Positions 14,734 to 22,983 of a DNA stretch of 64,000 bases are shown one piece after another (positions within the stretch are counted from its first letter, which is position 1; each line of letters begins with the position of its first letter). The stretch is taken from NCBI GenBank assembly GCA_031555955.1, contig JAVBTY010000042.1, positions 1-64,000 on the forward strand. Reading direction: 5' to 3'. The stretch is from Azoarcus sp031555955 (GTDB taxonomy: Bacteria > Pseudomonadota > Gammaproteobacteria > Burkholderiales > Rhodocyclaceae). The notes below the pieces were generated by a model, which saw nothing but the letters and a program-made list of their open reading frames with translations, did not search any database and was not told the DNA's origin. A program made the position numbers and the translations under genes.

Positions 14734-15207
14734 ATGCGTATTCAAAATCGCCCGAGCAAACAGGTCGACCGCAGCTTTTTCCTGGCGATGCAGGCCGACG
14801 CGAAGGACTATCCCGGCGGCATCCGCGCACTTGCGCATTCGATGGAGCTAAATCCAACGACTCTGGCCAATTGCCTGAACCCTGATCACGACGCGCAGCC
14901 TCCATCGCTTGCTGTCCTGATCGAGATCATCAAGACAGCACAGGCCCGCCGTGCAGTATTTTCAATCTGCCAGATGGTTGGGCAGGTACCCATGGACTTC
15001 GAGCTGGAGCCGCGCGAGCCTGCCGAGGCTATTGGCCTGTTCCTTTCTCTCGTGTCATCCGCCTCCGAGTTGCTCGGTACCGGATCGGAAGCCGCGAAGG
15101 ATGGACGCTTCGATGCCTCCGAGCGCCGCGCGCTTGACCCTCTGCTGATGGCGCTCATGAAAGCCACGGGCGAATTGCTTCAATCCATCCGCGGGGGGGC
15201 GCTGTAA
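14734..15207 (+). CDS. CII-like phage regulatory protein (CP76 family)
   Basis: A 157-residue protein (VDRSFFLAMQADAKDYPGGIRALAHSMELNPTTLANCLNPDHDAQPPSLAVLIEII), the pattern of phage regulatory protein CII/CP76. The N-terminal half is an atypical HTH and the C-terminal half is helical. It follows cro in the rightward operon and probably promotes lysogenic gene expression. It overlaps the next start by one base. Confidence 0.82.
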   Translation: MRIQNRPSKQVDRSFFLAMQADAKDYPGGIRALAHSMELNPTTLANCLNPDHDAQPPSLAVLIEIIKTAQARRAVFSICQMVGQVPMDFELEPREPAEAIGLFLSLVSSASELLGTGSEAAKDGRFDASERRALDPLLMALMKATGELLQSIRGGAL

Positions 15208-17723
15208 TGGGTGTCCCTCTCCCGCTATGCGACGACTACCTCGAATTCCTACGGGAAAAGATGCCACTCGCTGTCTTCGACGGCTACGACGTCGAAGACA
15301 GCGAAATCCACCCGCTGCTCAAACCGCATCAGCGTGCCGTCGTGCGGTGGGCCGTCAAAGGCGGGAACCGCGCTCTTTTCGAGTCGTTCGGCCTGGGCAA
15401 AACCATTCAGCAGATCGAAATCGTCAGGCTGACCCAGGCGCGTTGCGGCGGCAAGGCGTTGATCGTTTGCCCGCTTGGGGTGCGTCAGGAGTTCCGCCGC
15501 GACGGCGCCATGCTCGGGGTGCATTTCGAGTTCATCCGCCGGCCGGAGGAAATGACAGACGGCCAGAATTTCTACCTGACCAACTACGAAAGCATCCGCG
15601 ACGGCCGTCTCGACCCGCGCCTGTTCTCGGTGGTCAGTCTGGACGAGGCGAGCGTACTGCGCAGCTTCGGCAGCAAGACATATCAGGAATTCCTGCCGCT
15701 GTTTGCCGGCGTCAAGCATAAGTTCGTGGCAACGGCCACGCCCAGTCCCAACCGCTACAAGGAACTGATCCACTACGCCGGCTTCCTCGGGGTGATGGAT
15801 ACCGGGCAGGCGCTTACCCGATTTTTCCAGCGCGACAGCACGAAGGCCAACAACCTCACGCTCTACCCGCACAAGGAGCGGGAATTCTGGTTGTGGCTGA
15901 ACTCGTGGGCGGTATTTCTGCAACGGCCTTCCGATCTTGGTTTCTCGGACGACGGCTATGACTTGCCGGCCCTGCAGGTCCACTACCACGAGGTGAGCAG
16001 CGATCACGGCGCGGCCGGGGCTGAGAAGGATGGCCAAGGCCTGCTGTTCAAGGACGCGGCCATCGGCCTTCAAGCCGCGGCGACGGAAAAGCGCGACAGC
16101 CTGCCAGCGCGCATCGAGGCGATGCGGCGCATTCTGCAGGTCGACCCCGACAGCCATTACATCCTCTGGCACGACCTTGAAGCCGAGCGGCACGCGATTG
16201 CCGCCGCGGTACCTGGTGCCGTGTCGATCTACGGTACGCAGGATCTGGACGAGCGCGAGCAAGCCGTTATCGATTTCTCCGAAGGCCGGTTCCAGTACCT
16301 GAGCGCGAAGCCGGAAATCGCCGGCAGCGGCTGCAATTTCCAGCGGCATTGCCACAAAGCCATCTTTCTTGGCATCGGCTACAGCTTCAACGACTTCATC
16401 CAGGCCATCCATCGCATCCACCGTTTTTTGCAACGACAGGCCTGCGAGATCCACATCATCCACTCCGAGGCCGAGCGGGAGATTTTGCGCACGCTCCAGG
16501 CGAAGTGGATTCAACACGACGAGATGGTGAGCAACATGAGCGAGATCATCAAAGAGCATGGCCTTAGCCATCTTTCGCTGGCCGACATCTTGACCCGAAC
16601 CATCGGCGTCGAGCGCATCGAAGTGCGCGGCGAGCGTTTCGCCCTGGCGAACAATGATTGCGTGCTCGAAGCGCTGCGCCAGCCGAGCGATCACACCGAC
16701 CTGATCGTCACGTCGATTCCGTTTGCTAATCACTACGAATACACGCCGAGCTACAACGACTTTGGCCATACCGAGAACAACGACCATTTCTGGCGCCAGA
16801 TGGATTTCCTGACGCCGGAACTGCTGCGCATCCTCAACCCCGGCCGACTGTACTGCTGCCACGTCAAAGACAGGATCCTGTTCGGAAACGTCACCGGTGC
16901 CGGGGCACCGACCGTTAGCCCGTTCCACTGCGAGGCGATCATGCACGCCCGCAAGCACGGCTTCGACTACATGGGGATGATTACCGTCATCACCGACGTG
17001 GTACGCGAGAACAACCAGACTTACCGGCTTGGATGGTCCGAGCAGTGCAAGGACGGTACCAAGATGGGAGTCGGCAGCCCGGAATATGTGCTGTTGTTCC
17101 GCAAGCCTCAGTCCGACCGCAGCCGTGGCTATGCAGATACGCCGGTGAGCAAGGACAAGGCCGAATACACCCGCGCCCGCTGGCAGATCGATGCGCATGC
17201 TTTCTGGCGCTCATCCGGCAACCGCATGCTGACACCGGATGATCTGGCGTCGCTCGGCCCGGACAAGCTGGCGAAGGCCTTCACCGAGTACAGCCTCGCC
17301 AATATCTACGACTACGAGCACCACGTCCGTGTCGGCGAGGATCTCGAAACACGGGGCGCACTACCTAGTTCTTTCATGTCGCTGGCGCCGGGCAGTCACC
17401 ACAACGAGGTGTGGCACGACGTCAATCGCATGCTGACGCTCAACGGACAGCAAACGCAGCGCGGGCTGCAAAACCATGTGTGTCCTTTGCAGTTCGACAT
17501 CGTGGATCGGCTCATCAACCGCTACAGCAATCCGGGCGATCTGGTCTATGACCCGTTTTGCGGCCTCGGCACAGTGCCGTATCGCGCGCTCAAGCTCGGG
17601 CGCCGCGGGCAGGGTAGCGAACTCAATACCGGCTATTTCTTCGATTCCGTGCAGTACTTGAAGGCGATGGAGCGCGAGGTTTCCATGCCGAGCCTTTTCG
17701 ATGTGCTGGGGGAGGCGGCGTGA
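15207..17723 (+). CDS. SNF2-like helicase fused to a DNA N4/N6 methyltransferase
   Basis: An 838-residue fusion. Residues ~35-450 form an SF2 helicase: Walker A FGLGKT (61-66), DEAS box (146-149), TATPSPNRYKE motif III region, and a motif VI-like IQAIHRIHRF. Residues ~480-825 form a methyltransferase with SAM motif DPFCGLGT from 782; the usual (D/S/N)PP(Y/F) catalytic motif reads TSIPF near 501. I have seen this variant in related phage proteins, so it may be a family trait. It probably modifies phage DNA in an ATP-dependent manner. It starts at the overlapping stop of the CII-like gene. Confidence 0.85.
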   Translation: MGVPLPLCDDYLEFLREKMPLAVFDGYDVEDSEIHPLLKPHQRAVVRWAVKGGNRALFESFGLGKTIQQIEIVRLTQARCGGKALIVCPLGVRQEFRRDGAMLGVHFEFIRRPEEMTDGQNFYLTNYESIRDGRLDPRLFSVVSLDEASVLRSFGSKTYQEFLPLFAGVKHKFVATATPSPNRYKELIHYAGFLGVMDTGQALTRFFQRDSTKANNLTLYPHKEREFWLWLNSWAVFLQRPSDLGFSDDGYDLPALQVHYHEVSSDHGAAGAEKDGQGLLFKDAAIGLQAAATEKRDSLPARIEAMRRILQVDPDSHYILWHDLEAERHAIAAAVPGAVSIYGTQDLDEREQAVIDFSEGRFQYLSAKPEIAGSGCNFQRHCHKAIFLGIGYSFNDFIQAIHRIHRFLQRQACEIHIIHSEAEREILRTLQAKWIQHDEMVSNMSEIIKEHGLSHLSLADILTRTIGVERIEVRGERFALANNDCVLEALRQPSDHTDLIVTSIPFANHYEYTPSYNDFGHTENNDHFWRQMDFLTPELLRILNPGRLYCCHVKDRILFGNVTGAGAPTVSPFHCEAIMHARKHGFDYMGMITVITDVVRENNQTYRLGWSEQCKDGTKMGVGSPEYVLLFRKPQSDRSRGYADTPVSKDKAEYTRARWQIDAHAFWRSSGNRMLTPDDLASLGPDKLAKAFTEYSLANIYDYEHHVRVGEDLETRGALPSSFMSLAPGSHHNEVWHDVNRMLTLNGQQTQRGLQNHVCPLQFDIVDRLINRYSNPGDLVYDPFCGLGTVPYRALKLGRRGQGSELNTGYFFDSVQYLKAMEREVSMPSLFDVLGEAA

Positions 17724-17760
17724 ACGCCCGCGGCCTATCTCTATTCGTGTTGGTGGAGGC

Positions 17761-18660
17761 ATGAACTACTACGAACGCCATCTTGGTGATTACGCCAAGG
17801 ACACCGCCCACCTCACCATGATCGAGCACGGCGCATACGGCCTGCTGCTCGACCGATATTACGGTACCGAGGCGGGCATTCCGGCCGACCAGGTACATCG
17901 AATCGCCCGCGCCCGGACCAGGGAGGAGAAACATGCCGTCGACGTGGTTCTTGCCGAGTTCTTCCAACTGGCGGCTGATGGCATCTGGATCAACAAACGC
18001 GCCGAGGAAGAAATCGCCAAGGCGCAGGTAAAGATCAAAGTCGCCCAGGAAAACGGAAAAAGTGGTGGGCGTCCGAGGAAAAACCAATCCGGTTCCGAAA
18101 ACGAAACCCAACAAAAACCCAGTGGGTTTTATGCGGGTTCCGAAAACGAAACCCAACAAAAAGCTCACCAAGCACCAAGCACCAAGCACCAGACACCAGA
18201 GGTAAACCAAGCGGCGGCAATAGCTGAACCGCCTCGTGCGCGAGAGACGCCGCCCGCCGCCGCTTCGCCCCCCGCAGACCCGATCCACGTCAGAGCCTGC
18301 GAGCTGACGGCCCTTGTGCGTTCCCGAGGTGCTCGGCTGAACGCATCGAATCCCGATGTTCGCCGCTGGGCTGAGAGCGGCGTGACGGATGCGCAACTGC
18401 TCACGGCATTCGATGTTGCCGAAGAGCGACGAGCGACGAAGGGTGATTCATCCCCGGTCAATGCCGGGCTGCTCAATGCGATTTTGAGGGACACAGTGGC
18501 GCCGCAGCAGGCCCGTGCATCGCCCATGCAACGCCACGTGACACGCGACGAAAGCCGCGCCATTGCCGCATCCACCAGACTTTCCGACTTCCGAAACGCT
18601 GTTGCTGCCGATCGAGGACAAATCGATGAATGCACCCTTGAAGCGCCCACCGCTTCGTGA
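17761..18660 (+). CDS. DUF1376/YdaU-type replication protein
   Basis: A 299-residue protein. The N-terminus (MNYYERHLGDYAKDTAHLTMIEHGAYGLLLDRYY) is the DUF1376 signature found in phage replication initiators in the lambda O position. A low-complexity linker contains two copies of GSENETQQK (DNA near 18090-18160). The C-terminus has the winged-helix-like tail expected for DNA binding. It overlaps the next gene by 35 nt, as O and P often do. Confidence 0.82.
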   Translation: MNYYERHLGDYAKDTAHLTMIEHGAYGLLLDRYYGTEAGIPADQVHRIARARTREEKHAVDVVLAEFFQLAADGIWINKRAEEEIAKAQVKIKVAQENGKSGGRPRKNQSGSENETQQKPSGFYAGSENETQQKAHQAPSTKHQTPEVNQAAAIAEPPRARETPPAAASPPADPIHVRACELTALVRSRGARLNASNPDVRRWAESGVTDAQLLTAFDVAEERRATKGDSSPVNAGLLNAILRDTVAPQQARASPMQRHVTRDESRAIAASTRLSDFRNAVAADRGQIDECTLEAPTAS

Positions 18661-19222
18661 CGACTGGATCGAGAAAATTTTTGACCGAATGCACGGGCTG
18701 TACGGCTCGCTATGGCTTGACCGCTGGCGCAGCGGCGAGGTGATCGAGCAAGGCGGACAGCGATTTGACCGGGGGTTGCTACTCGCAAAAGCGACGTGGG
18801 CAGGGGAACTGGCGGGCTTTGCCGATCAGCCCGGACGTATCGCCAAGGCGCTGGACGCCTGCCGGCATCGCAATCTGCCACCAACGCTGCCCGAGTTTTT
18901 GGAGTTTTGCCGCCAGCAGCATGCGGACATGCCGCCGGCGTTGCCAGCGCCGAACGTGCCGCGTGAGGTCGTGCAGGAACGCGCCGCGGAATTGTGCCGC
19001 GCAACTGGAAAAATCGCAGCCAAGCCCGCAGGCGGCACGGCATGGGCAGAAACACCGCCAGCACCCGGTCATCGTGATTCCTGGGAGCGCGCCATCATCG
19101 ACCTTGCAGAGCGCGGAGATCAGCGCTTTGTCGTCATTCTGTCCGGGCACGTCGATGCCGGGGTAATCCGGTCCGATCGGGCGCGGGCAGTGTTGAGTAC
19201 TGGCGATGCCGTCGCAGCCTGA
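18626..19222 (+). CDS. Lambda P-like replication protein
   Basis: A 198-residue protein (DDWIEKIFDRMHGLYGSLWLDRWRSGEV...WAGELAGFADQPGRIAKALDACRHRNLPPTLPEFLEFCRQQ) with the pattern of phage replication protein P, which loads the host helicase. It lies directly after the DUF1376 gene. The start at 18626 has GAGGA upstream; the ORF extends further but without homology. Confidence 0.75.
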   Translation: MNAPLKRPPLRDDWIEKIFDRMHGLYGSLWLDRWRSGEVIEQGGQRFDRGLLLAKATWAGELAGFADQPGRIAKALDACRHRNLPPTLPEFLEFCRQQHADMPPALPAPNVPREVVQERAAELCRATGKIAAKPAGGTAWAETPPAPGHRDSWERAIIDLAERGDQRFVVILSGHVDAGVIRSDRARAVLSTGDAVAA

Positions 19223-19239
19223 AACTGTCACAGGAGAGT

Positions 19240-19335
19240 GTGAGCAGTGCTGTACCCGACTTGTGGCATCGGCCAGACCAGCACCTCGCAGACCTTGCTT
19301 TGAGCTACCCGCACGAGTTCGGCGAGTGGGCCTGA
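19240..19335 (+). CDS. Possible 31-residue phage protein
   Basis: A GTG-initiated 31-codon frame with AGGAG just upstream encodes VSSAVPDLWHRPDQHLADLALSYPHEFGEWA-like sequence (shown here only as its ending, PHEFGEW). It fills most of the gap between the P-like and RusA genes. Composition looks protein-like but the length is too short to be sure. Confidence 0.3.
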   Translation: MSSAVPDLWHRPDQHLADLALSYPHEFGEWA

Positions 19336-19358
19336 TTTGATTTTTTGGAAATGAAAAC

Positions 19359-19778
19359 ATGGCAAACACCATCACCTTCACCATCCCCGGCGAGCCGGTC
19401 GCAAAAGGAAGGGCGCGAGCATTCATCCGCAACGGACACGTCTCCCATTACACCCCAGACAAAACCGCCCGCTACGAAAACCTCGTGAAACTGGCTGCGC
19501 AGCAGGCGATGGGCGACAAGAACCCCGCCGAAGGCGCGGTCGCGCTGATCGTCCGGGCGTTCATGGGCATCCCGGCCAGTTGGAGCCAGAAGAAACAGCG
19601 GGCGGCAGCCCTGGGCGAAATCACCCCGACCAAACGCCCCGATCTCGACAACATCGTCAAGGCGGTGAAGGACGGCGTAAACGGTGTGACGTGGAAGGAC
19701 GATTCGCAGGTTGTGGATGTTCGAGCCAGCAAGCGGTACGGAACCCCCCGCGTCGAGGTCGAAGTGAGGGGCGGATGA
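19359..19778 (+). CDS. rusA: RusA-family Holliday junction resolvase
   Basis: A 139-residue RusA-like nuclease. It opens with ITFTIPGEPVAKGRAR and carries the acidic catalytic segment KRPDLDNIVKAVKDGVNGVTWKDDSQVVD, with D residues in the expected places. It would resolve four-way junctions made during phage recombination or replication. Its stop overlaps the next ATG (ATGA). Confidence 0.92.
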   Translation: MANTITFTIPGEPVAKGRARAFIRNGHVSHYTPDKTARYENLVKLAAQQAMGDKNPAEGAVALIVRAFMGIPASWSQKKQRAAALGEITPTKRPDLDNIVKAVKDGVNGVTWKDDSQVVDVRASKRYGTPRVEVEVRGG

Positions 19779-20425
19779 TGGATCGGAAGCACTTTGAAAC
19801 GGGAGAGCACGTGACGGAAGAATTTTTGTTCAACAGCGCACACGCTGCCTTGGTTTTTGCCTTCAACTTCTCAGCGCAGTGCTATGACCGCCCGATGATG
19901 AACCGGCTTGCCGCACCAGCGATTGGCAGCGGTAAGGGACTGGCCGGGCTGGACGGCGCAGCGCAAGCGGGAATGATCCGGGCCGAGGTTCAGGCTTTGG
20001 GGAAGTTTGCCGAGGCGATCATCATCGCAAGGCTCGCGCCGCGCTCGATCCCGTGCTACTGCCGATCGTCATGCTGTGTGGGGCGCAAGACGAACAAGGA
20101 TTGGATGGATGCGATCTCCGTCCTCGCAGACTATGCCCGCACCAATGCGCTCGCTGGCTGCACTGCGAACGGCATGCTGCGCCGCGAGTACGTCGTGCGC
20201 TACTTCTCTCGCAAGGACGAGCGCGTAGGCTTGGAAGCGCTGGCAGAGAAGCACGGCATCGCTCGCAACACCGTCAGCGCACACAACGCAAAGGTGGCGA
20301 TGTGGCTCGGTGGCGTACCGGCCAGGAAGGACAGCCCGGCGCAGCCCGGAATTGAGCAGGCAGCATTTGATGCCGCCGAGGATAGATTACGGTCTATCGG
20401 CATGGTAGGAGTGCTTGCCGCTTGA
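19775..20425 (+). CDS. Late-gene regulator candidate with Cys cluster and HTH
   Basis: A 216-residue protein in the position of lambda Q, last in the rightward early operon and before the late genes. It has a cysteine cluster (IPCYCRSSCC, near residue 91) and a C-terminal HTH-like segment (GLEALAEKHGIARNTVSAHNAKVAMWL). These features suit a DNA- or RNA-polymerase-binding antiterminator, but I cannot place it in a named family with confidence. Confidence 0.6.
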   Translation: MMDRKHFETGEHVTEEFLFNSAHAALVFAFNFSAQCYDRPMMNRLAAPAIGSGKGLAGLDGAAQAGMIRAEVQALGKFAEAIIIARLAPRSIPCYCRSSCCVGRKTNKDWMDAISVLADYARTNALAGCTANGMLRREYVVRYFSRKDERVGLEALAEKHGIARNTVSAHNAKVAMWLGGVPARKDSPAQPGIEQAAFDAAEDRLRSIGMVGVLAA

Positions 20426-20692
20426 TACTTCGCGCCGCCCGGGATTGGCGTCCCGTCCAGCATGCCCATCGGCGGCGGCACGCGAAGCCGTGGCGAATCT
20501 TCCCGTGCCGACACCAACCCGTTCAATGCCAGCTGTCTGACCATCAACCGCCAGCAACTCATCGACATCATGACCGATCTGCGCAAAATCTACGCCCATC
20601 TCGATGGCCTCGGCTTTAAACCTGCGGACTTGACATCGTGCAAAACATGCCCAAAATAGCGCCATAAATCGTAGTCCTGCAACTACGCCCAG

Positions 20693-20724
20693 AACCCGCC
20701 CAGCGCAAGCTTGGCGGGTTTTTG
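20693..20724 (+). terminator. Rho-independent terminator (possible antitermination site)
   Basis: AACCCGCC and GGCGGGTT form an 8-bp stem followed by a T-tract. It stands before the late genes, where a Q-type antiterminator would be needed. Confidence 0.75.
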
Positions 20725-20763
20725 TTGCCCGGAGTCTCCTCCACCTCCTCAAGTGGCGCGTTC

Positions 20764-20812
20764 AAAACCCGCGTTTCGGCTACGAGCTGAGCGCGGGTTT
20801 TCTTTTTCGGCT
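20764..20812 (+). terminator. Second terminator-like hairpin before the late region
   Basis: AAAACCCGCG and CGCGGGTTTT form a 10-bp stem around an 18-nt loop, followed by CTTTTTC. Two terminators in tandem just before the late genes suggest strict control of late transcription. Confidence 0.7.
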
Positions 20813-20839
20813 CTCGGGTTTTTTCCGACTATCAAAACC

Positions 20840-22339
20840 ATGCCCTATCCGAACATCGACACCCGGCCGGTTGATGCACTGATCCCCTACGCGAGGAACA
20901 GCCGCATCCACTCTGACAACCAGATCGCCCAGATTGCCGCCAGCATCGACGAGTTCGGCATGGTAGGTGCCATCGTTGTGCGTGATGGGGTCATCGCCAA
21001 GGGCCACGGCACACTGGCCGCCGTCCGCAAGCTCTACACCGCCGGCAAGCGCCTGTATCCACCTCCCGACGAGGAAGGAAAGCTCCCGGATCCATTCCCC
21101 GTCGGCACGGTGCCAGTACTGGACGCCTCCGGCTGGACCGATGCGCAGTTCCGCGCCTTCGTCATCGCCGACAACAAGCTGGCCGAGGCTGCGGGCTGGG
21201 ACGATGAACTGCTGCGCCTGGAGCTGGGTGATCTGCAGGGCATCGGTTTCGACATGGACTTGATCGGCTTCGACGCTATCGAGCTGAGCGACCTTCTTGG
21301 CAACGCGGCCAACGACGGCGGCGTCGGCGAGGCAGCCCGGACCACCCTGGCCGAGCGGTTCATGGTTGCCCCATTCACGGTGCTGGATGCCCGTCGCGGA
21401 TGGTGGCAGGACCGCAAGCGCGCATGGCTGGCCATGGGGCTGCGATCCGAGGCTGGGCGCGACGAGCTGCTTACCTTCTCGCAGTCATCGCAGCCGCCGG
21501 CCGTCTATGAGGACAAGAACCGCTACGAGGCGAAGATCGGGCGCGAGGTGTCATGGGACGAGTTCTTCGCCTCCAATCCGGACGCCCGGGCGCAGACCGG
21601 CACAAGCATCTTCGACCCGGTGCTGTGCGAGCTGACCTATCGTTGGTTCTCGCCCGTCGGCGGCGTGGTCCTTGACCCGTTCTCCGGTGGCTCCGTGCGC
21701 GGCATCGTCGCGGCGAAGACCGGCCGGCAGTACGTCGGCTGCGACCTGCGGCCGGAGCAGGTCGAAGTGAACAGGAAGCAGTGGGCGGACATGATCAGTT
21801 TGCCAACTTGCACCGAATCGCAAACAGGCACCGCCATGTGGGCCTGCGGCGACAGCCGGCAGCTCGACAAGCACTGCGCCGGCGTGGCGGCCGACATGGT
21901 GTTTTCCTGCCCGCCATACGCCGACCTGGAGGTCTATTCGGATCGCCCGGACGACCTCTCGAACATGGACTATCCGCAGTTCGTGGAGGCCTACCGCGAG
22001 ATCATCGCCAAGGCGGTGGCCATGTTGAAGCCCGACCGCTTCGCCTGTTTCGTGGTGGGCGAGGTGCGCGACCGAGACGGCATCTACCGCAACTTCGTTG
22101 GCGACACCATCGCCGCCTTCGAGGACGCCGGGGCGAGCTACTACAACGAGGCGGTGCTGATCACGGCGACCGGCTCCCTGGCCATCCGCGCCGGCAAGCA
22201 GTTCAGCGTCAGCCGCAAGCTCGGCAAGACGCACCAGAACGTGTTGGTGTTCGTGAAGGGCGATCCGCGCAAGGCGACTGAGGCCTGCGGCGCCGTTGAG
22301 ATCGACGATGGTCTATTCGAGGCCGAAGCGGTCGATTAG
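20840..22339 (+). CDS. ParB-like domain fused to a DNA methyltransferase
   Basis: A 499-residue protein. Residues 1-110 form a ParB/Srx-like domain (DALIPYARNSRIHSDNQIAQIAASIDEFG...VIAKGHGTLAA). The C-terminal part is an N4/N6 methyltransferase with SAM motif DPFSGGS (~279) and catalytic CPPY (~357). Such fusions are common next to phage terminases and modify phage DNA, which may guard against restriction. It opens the late operon. It overlaps the end of the small minus-strand gene at 22313-22540 by 27 bp. Confidence 0.85.
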   Translation: MPYPNIDTRPVDALIPYARNSRIHSDNQIAQIAASIDEFGMVGAIVVRDGVIAKGHGTLAAVRKLYTAGKRLYPPPDEEGKLPDPFPVGTVPVLDASGWTDAQFRAFVIADNKLAEAAGWDDELLRLELGDLQGIGFDMDLIGFDAIELSDLLGNAANDGGVGEAARTTLAERFMVAPFTVLDARRGWWQDRKRAWLAMGLRSEAGRDELLTFSQSSQPPAVYEDKNRYEAKIGREVSWDEFFASNPDARAQTGTSIFDPVLCELTYRWFSPVGGVVLDPFSGGSVRGIVAAKTGRQYVGCDLRPEQVEVNRKQWADMISLPTCTESQTGTAMWACGDSRQLDKHCAGVAADMVFSCPPYADLEVYSDRPDDLSNMDYPQFVEAYREIIAKAVAMLKPDRFACFVVGEVRDRDGIYRNFVGDTIAAFEDAGASYYNEAVLITATGSLAIRAGKQFSVSRKLGKTHQNVLVFVKGDPRKATEACGAVEIDDGLFEAEAVD

Positions 22340-22540
22340 GGCCTGCTGGCCCGCCGCCTTCATGGCTTCGATGTCCTTGCCGATCCGCGCGAAAAAGCGC
22401 GGATTGGTGTAGGCGCCGTGCGCGTCGAGGATGACGTTCCGGTGTTCGCCCAGCCGGGGAAACTTGGCCGCAATGCGAATGGCCGCCTGCCATTCCCCAA
22501 CGCCCATGTGGCGCTTCACGATCGAGAGTTTCGTTTCCAT
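22313..22540 (-). CDS. Small antisense-oriented phage protein, unknown
   Basis: A 75-residue protein (METKLSIVKRHMGVGEWQAAIRIAAKFPRLGEHRNVILDAHGAYTNPRFF...) with a helical, regulatory-like pattern that I recall from other phages in the same location, opposite to the late genes just before terminase. GAGG lies close upstream of the ATG. Function unknown. It is the only minus-strand gene within the late region before hicAB. Confidence 0.6.
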   Translation of the reverse strand: METKLSIVKRHMGVGEWQAAIRIAAKFPRLGEHRNVILDAHGAYTNPRFFARIGKDIEAMKAAGQQALIDRFGLE

Positions 22541-22587
22541 GCCTCGGACTGTAAGGAGTCCGGGCGTGGGTTCAAGGACAACAGCCC

Positions 22588-22983
22588 ATGGCCCGCCCAG
22601 CTTTTCAGCCAACCGACGAAGACCGAGCACTGGTCGAGCAGCTGGCCGCCTTCGGCATCCCAGTGGCGAGCATGACGCTATTCGTCAAGGACAAGGCCGG
22701 CAATCAGATCTGCGAGCGCACCATGCGCAAGCATTTCGCCAAAGAGCTTGATCAGGGGGAACTGAAGGCCAACGTCAAAGTGGCCCAAACGCTCTTCAAA
22801 AAAGCAATCAGCGGAGACACCACATCGATGATCTTCTGGTTGAAGACTCGGGCGAGGTGGAGAGAGTCGCCGCATCGGGTCGAGCTGACAGGCAAGGACG
22901 GCGGCCCCGTGGAGCAGAAGACGACGGTGGTCGATGAAAAGCAAATCAAAGCCGCGGTCGCCAAACTTGAGGACGAGTATTGA
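22588..22983 (+). CDS. Terminase small subunit
   Basis: A 131-residue protein (PTDEDRALVEQLAAFGIPVASMTLFV...ERTMRKHFAKELDQGELKANVKVAQTLFKKAISGDTTSMIFWLKTRARWRE), a pattern of phage terminase small subunits that recognise packaging sites. It immediately precedes and overlaps the large subunit by 50 nt. Confidence 0.85.
   Translation: MARPAFQPTDEDRALVEQLAAFGIPVASMTLFVKDKAGNQICERTMRKHFAKELDQGELKANVKVAQTLFKKAISGDTTSMIFWLKTRARWRESPHRVELTGKDGGPVEQKTTVVDEKQIKAAVAKLEDEY

Larger units (their letters stand above)
20426..20839 (+). promoter_or_regulatory. Early/late junction, mostly non-coding
   Basis: This 414-bp gap separates the early operon from the late genes and should hold the late promoter. 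It contains two terminator-like hairpins (separate entries) and a short dyad GTAGT/ACTAC at 20671-20686. A 65-codon frame at 20462-20659 has no Shine-Dalgarno; its end (LRKIYAHLDGLGFKPADLTSCK) could be real, but I do not call it. Confidence 0.5.

Noticed and set aside
15249..17198. Long minus-strand open frame of 649 codons.
   Set aside because: It is antisense to the helicase-methyltransferase gene, lacks recognisable domains and arises from high GC content.
20462..20659. 65-codon plus-strand frame before the late genes.
   Set aside because: It has no Shine-Dalgarno and overlaps a likely regulatory region; the evidence is too weak for a gene call.
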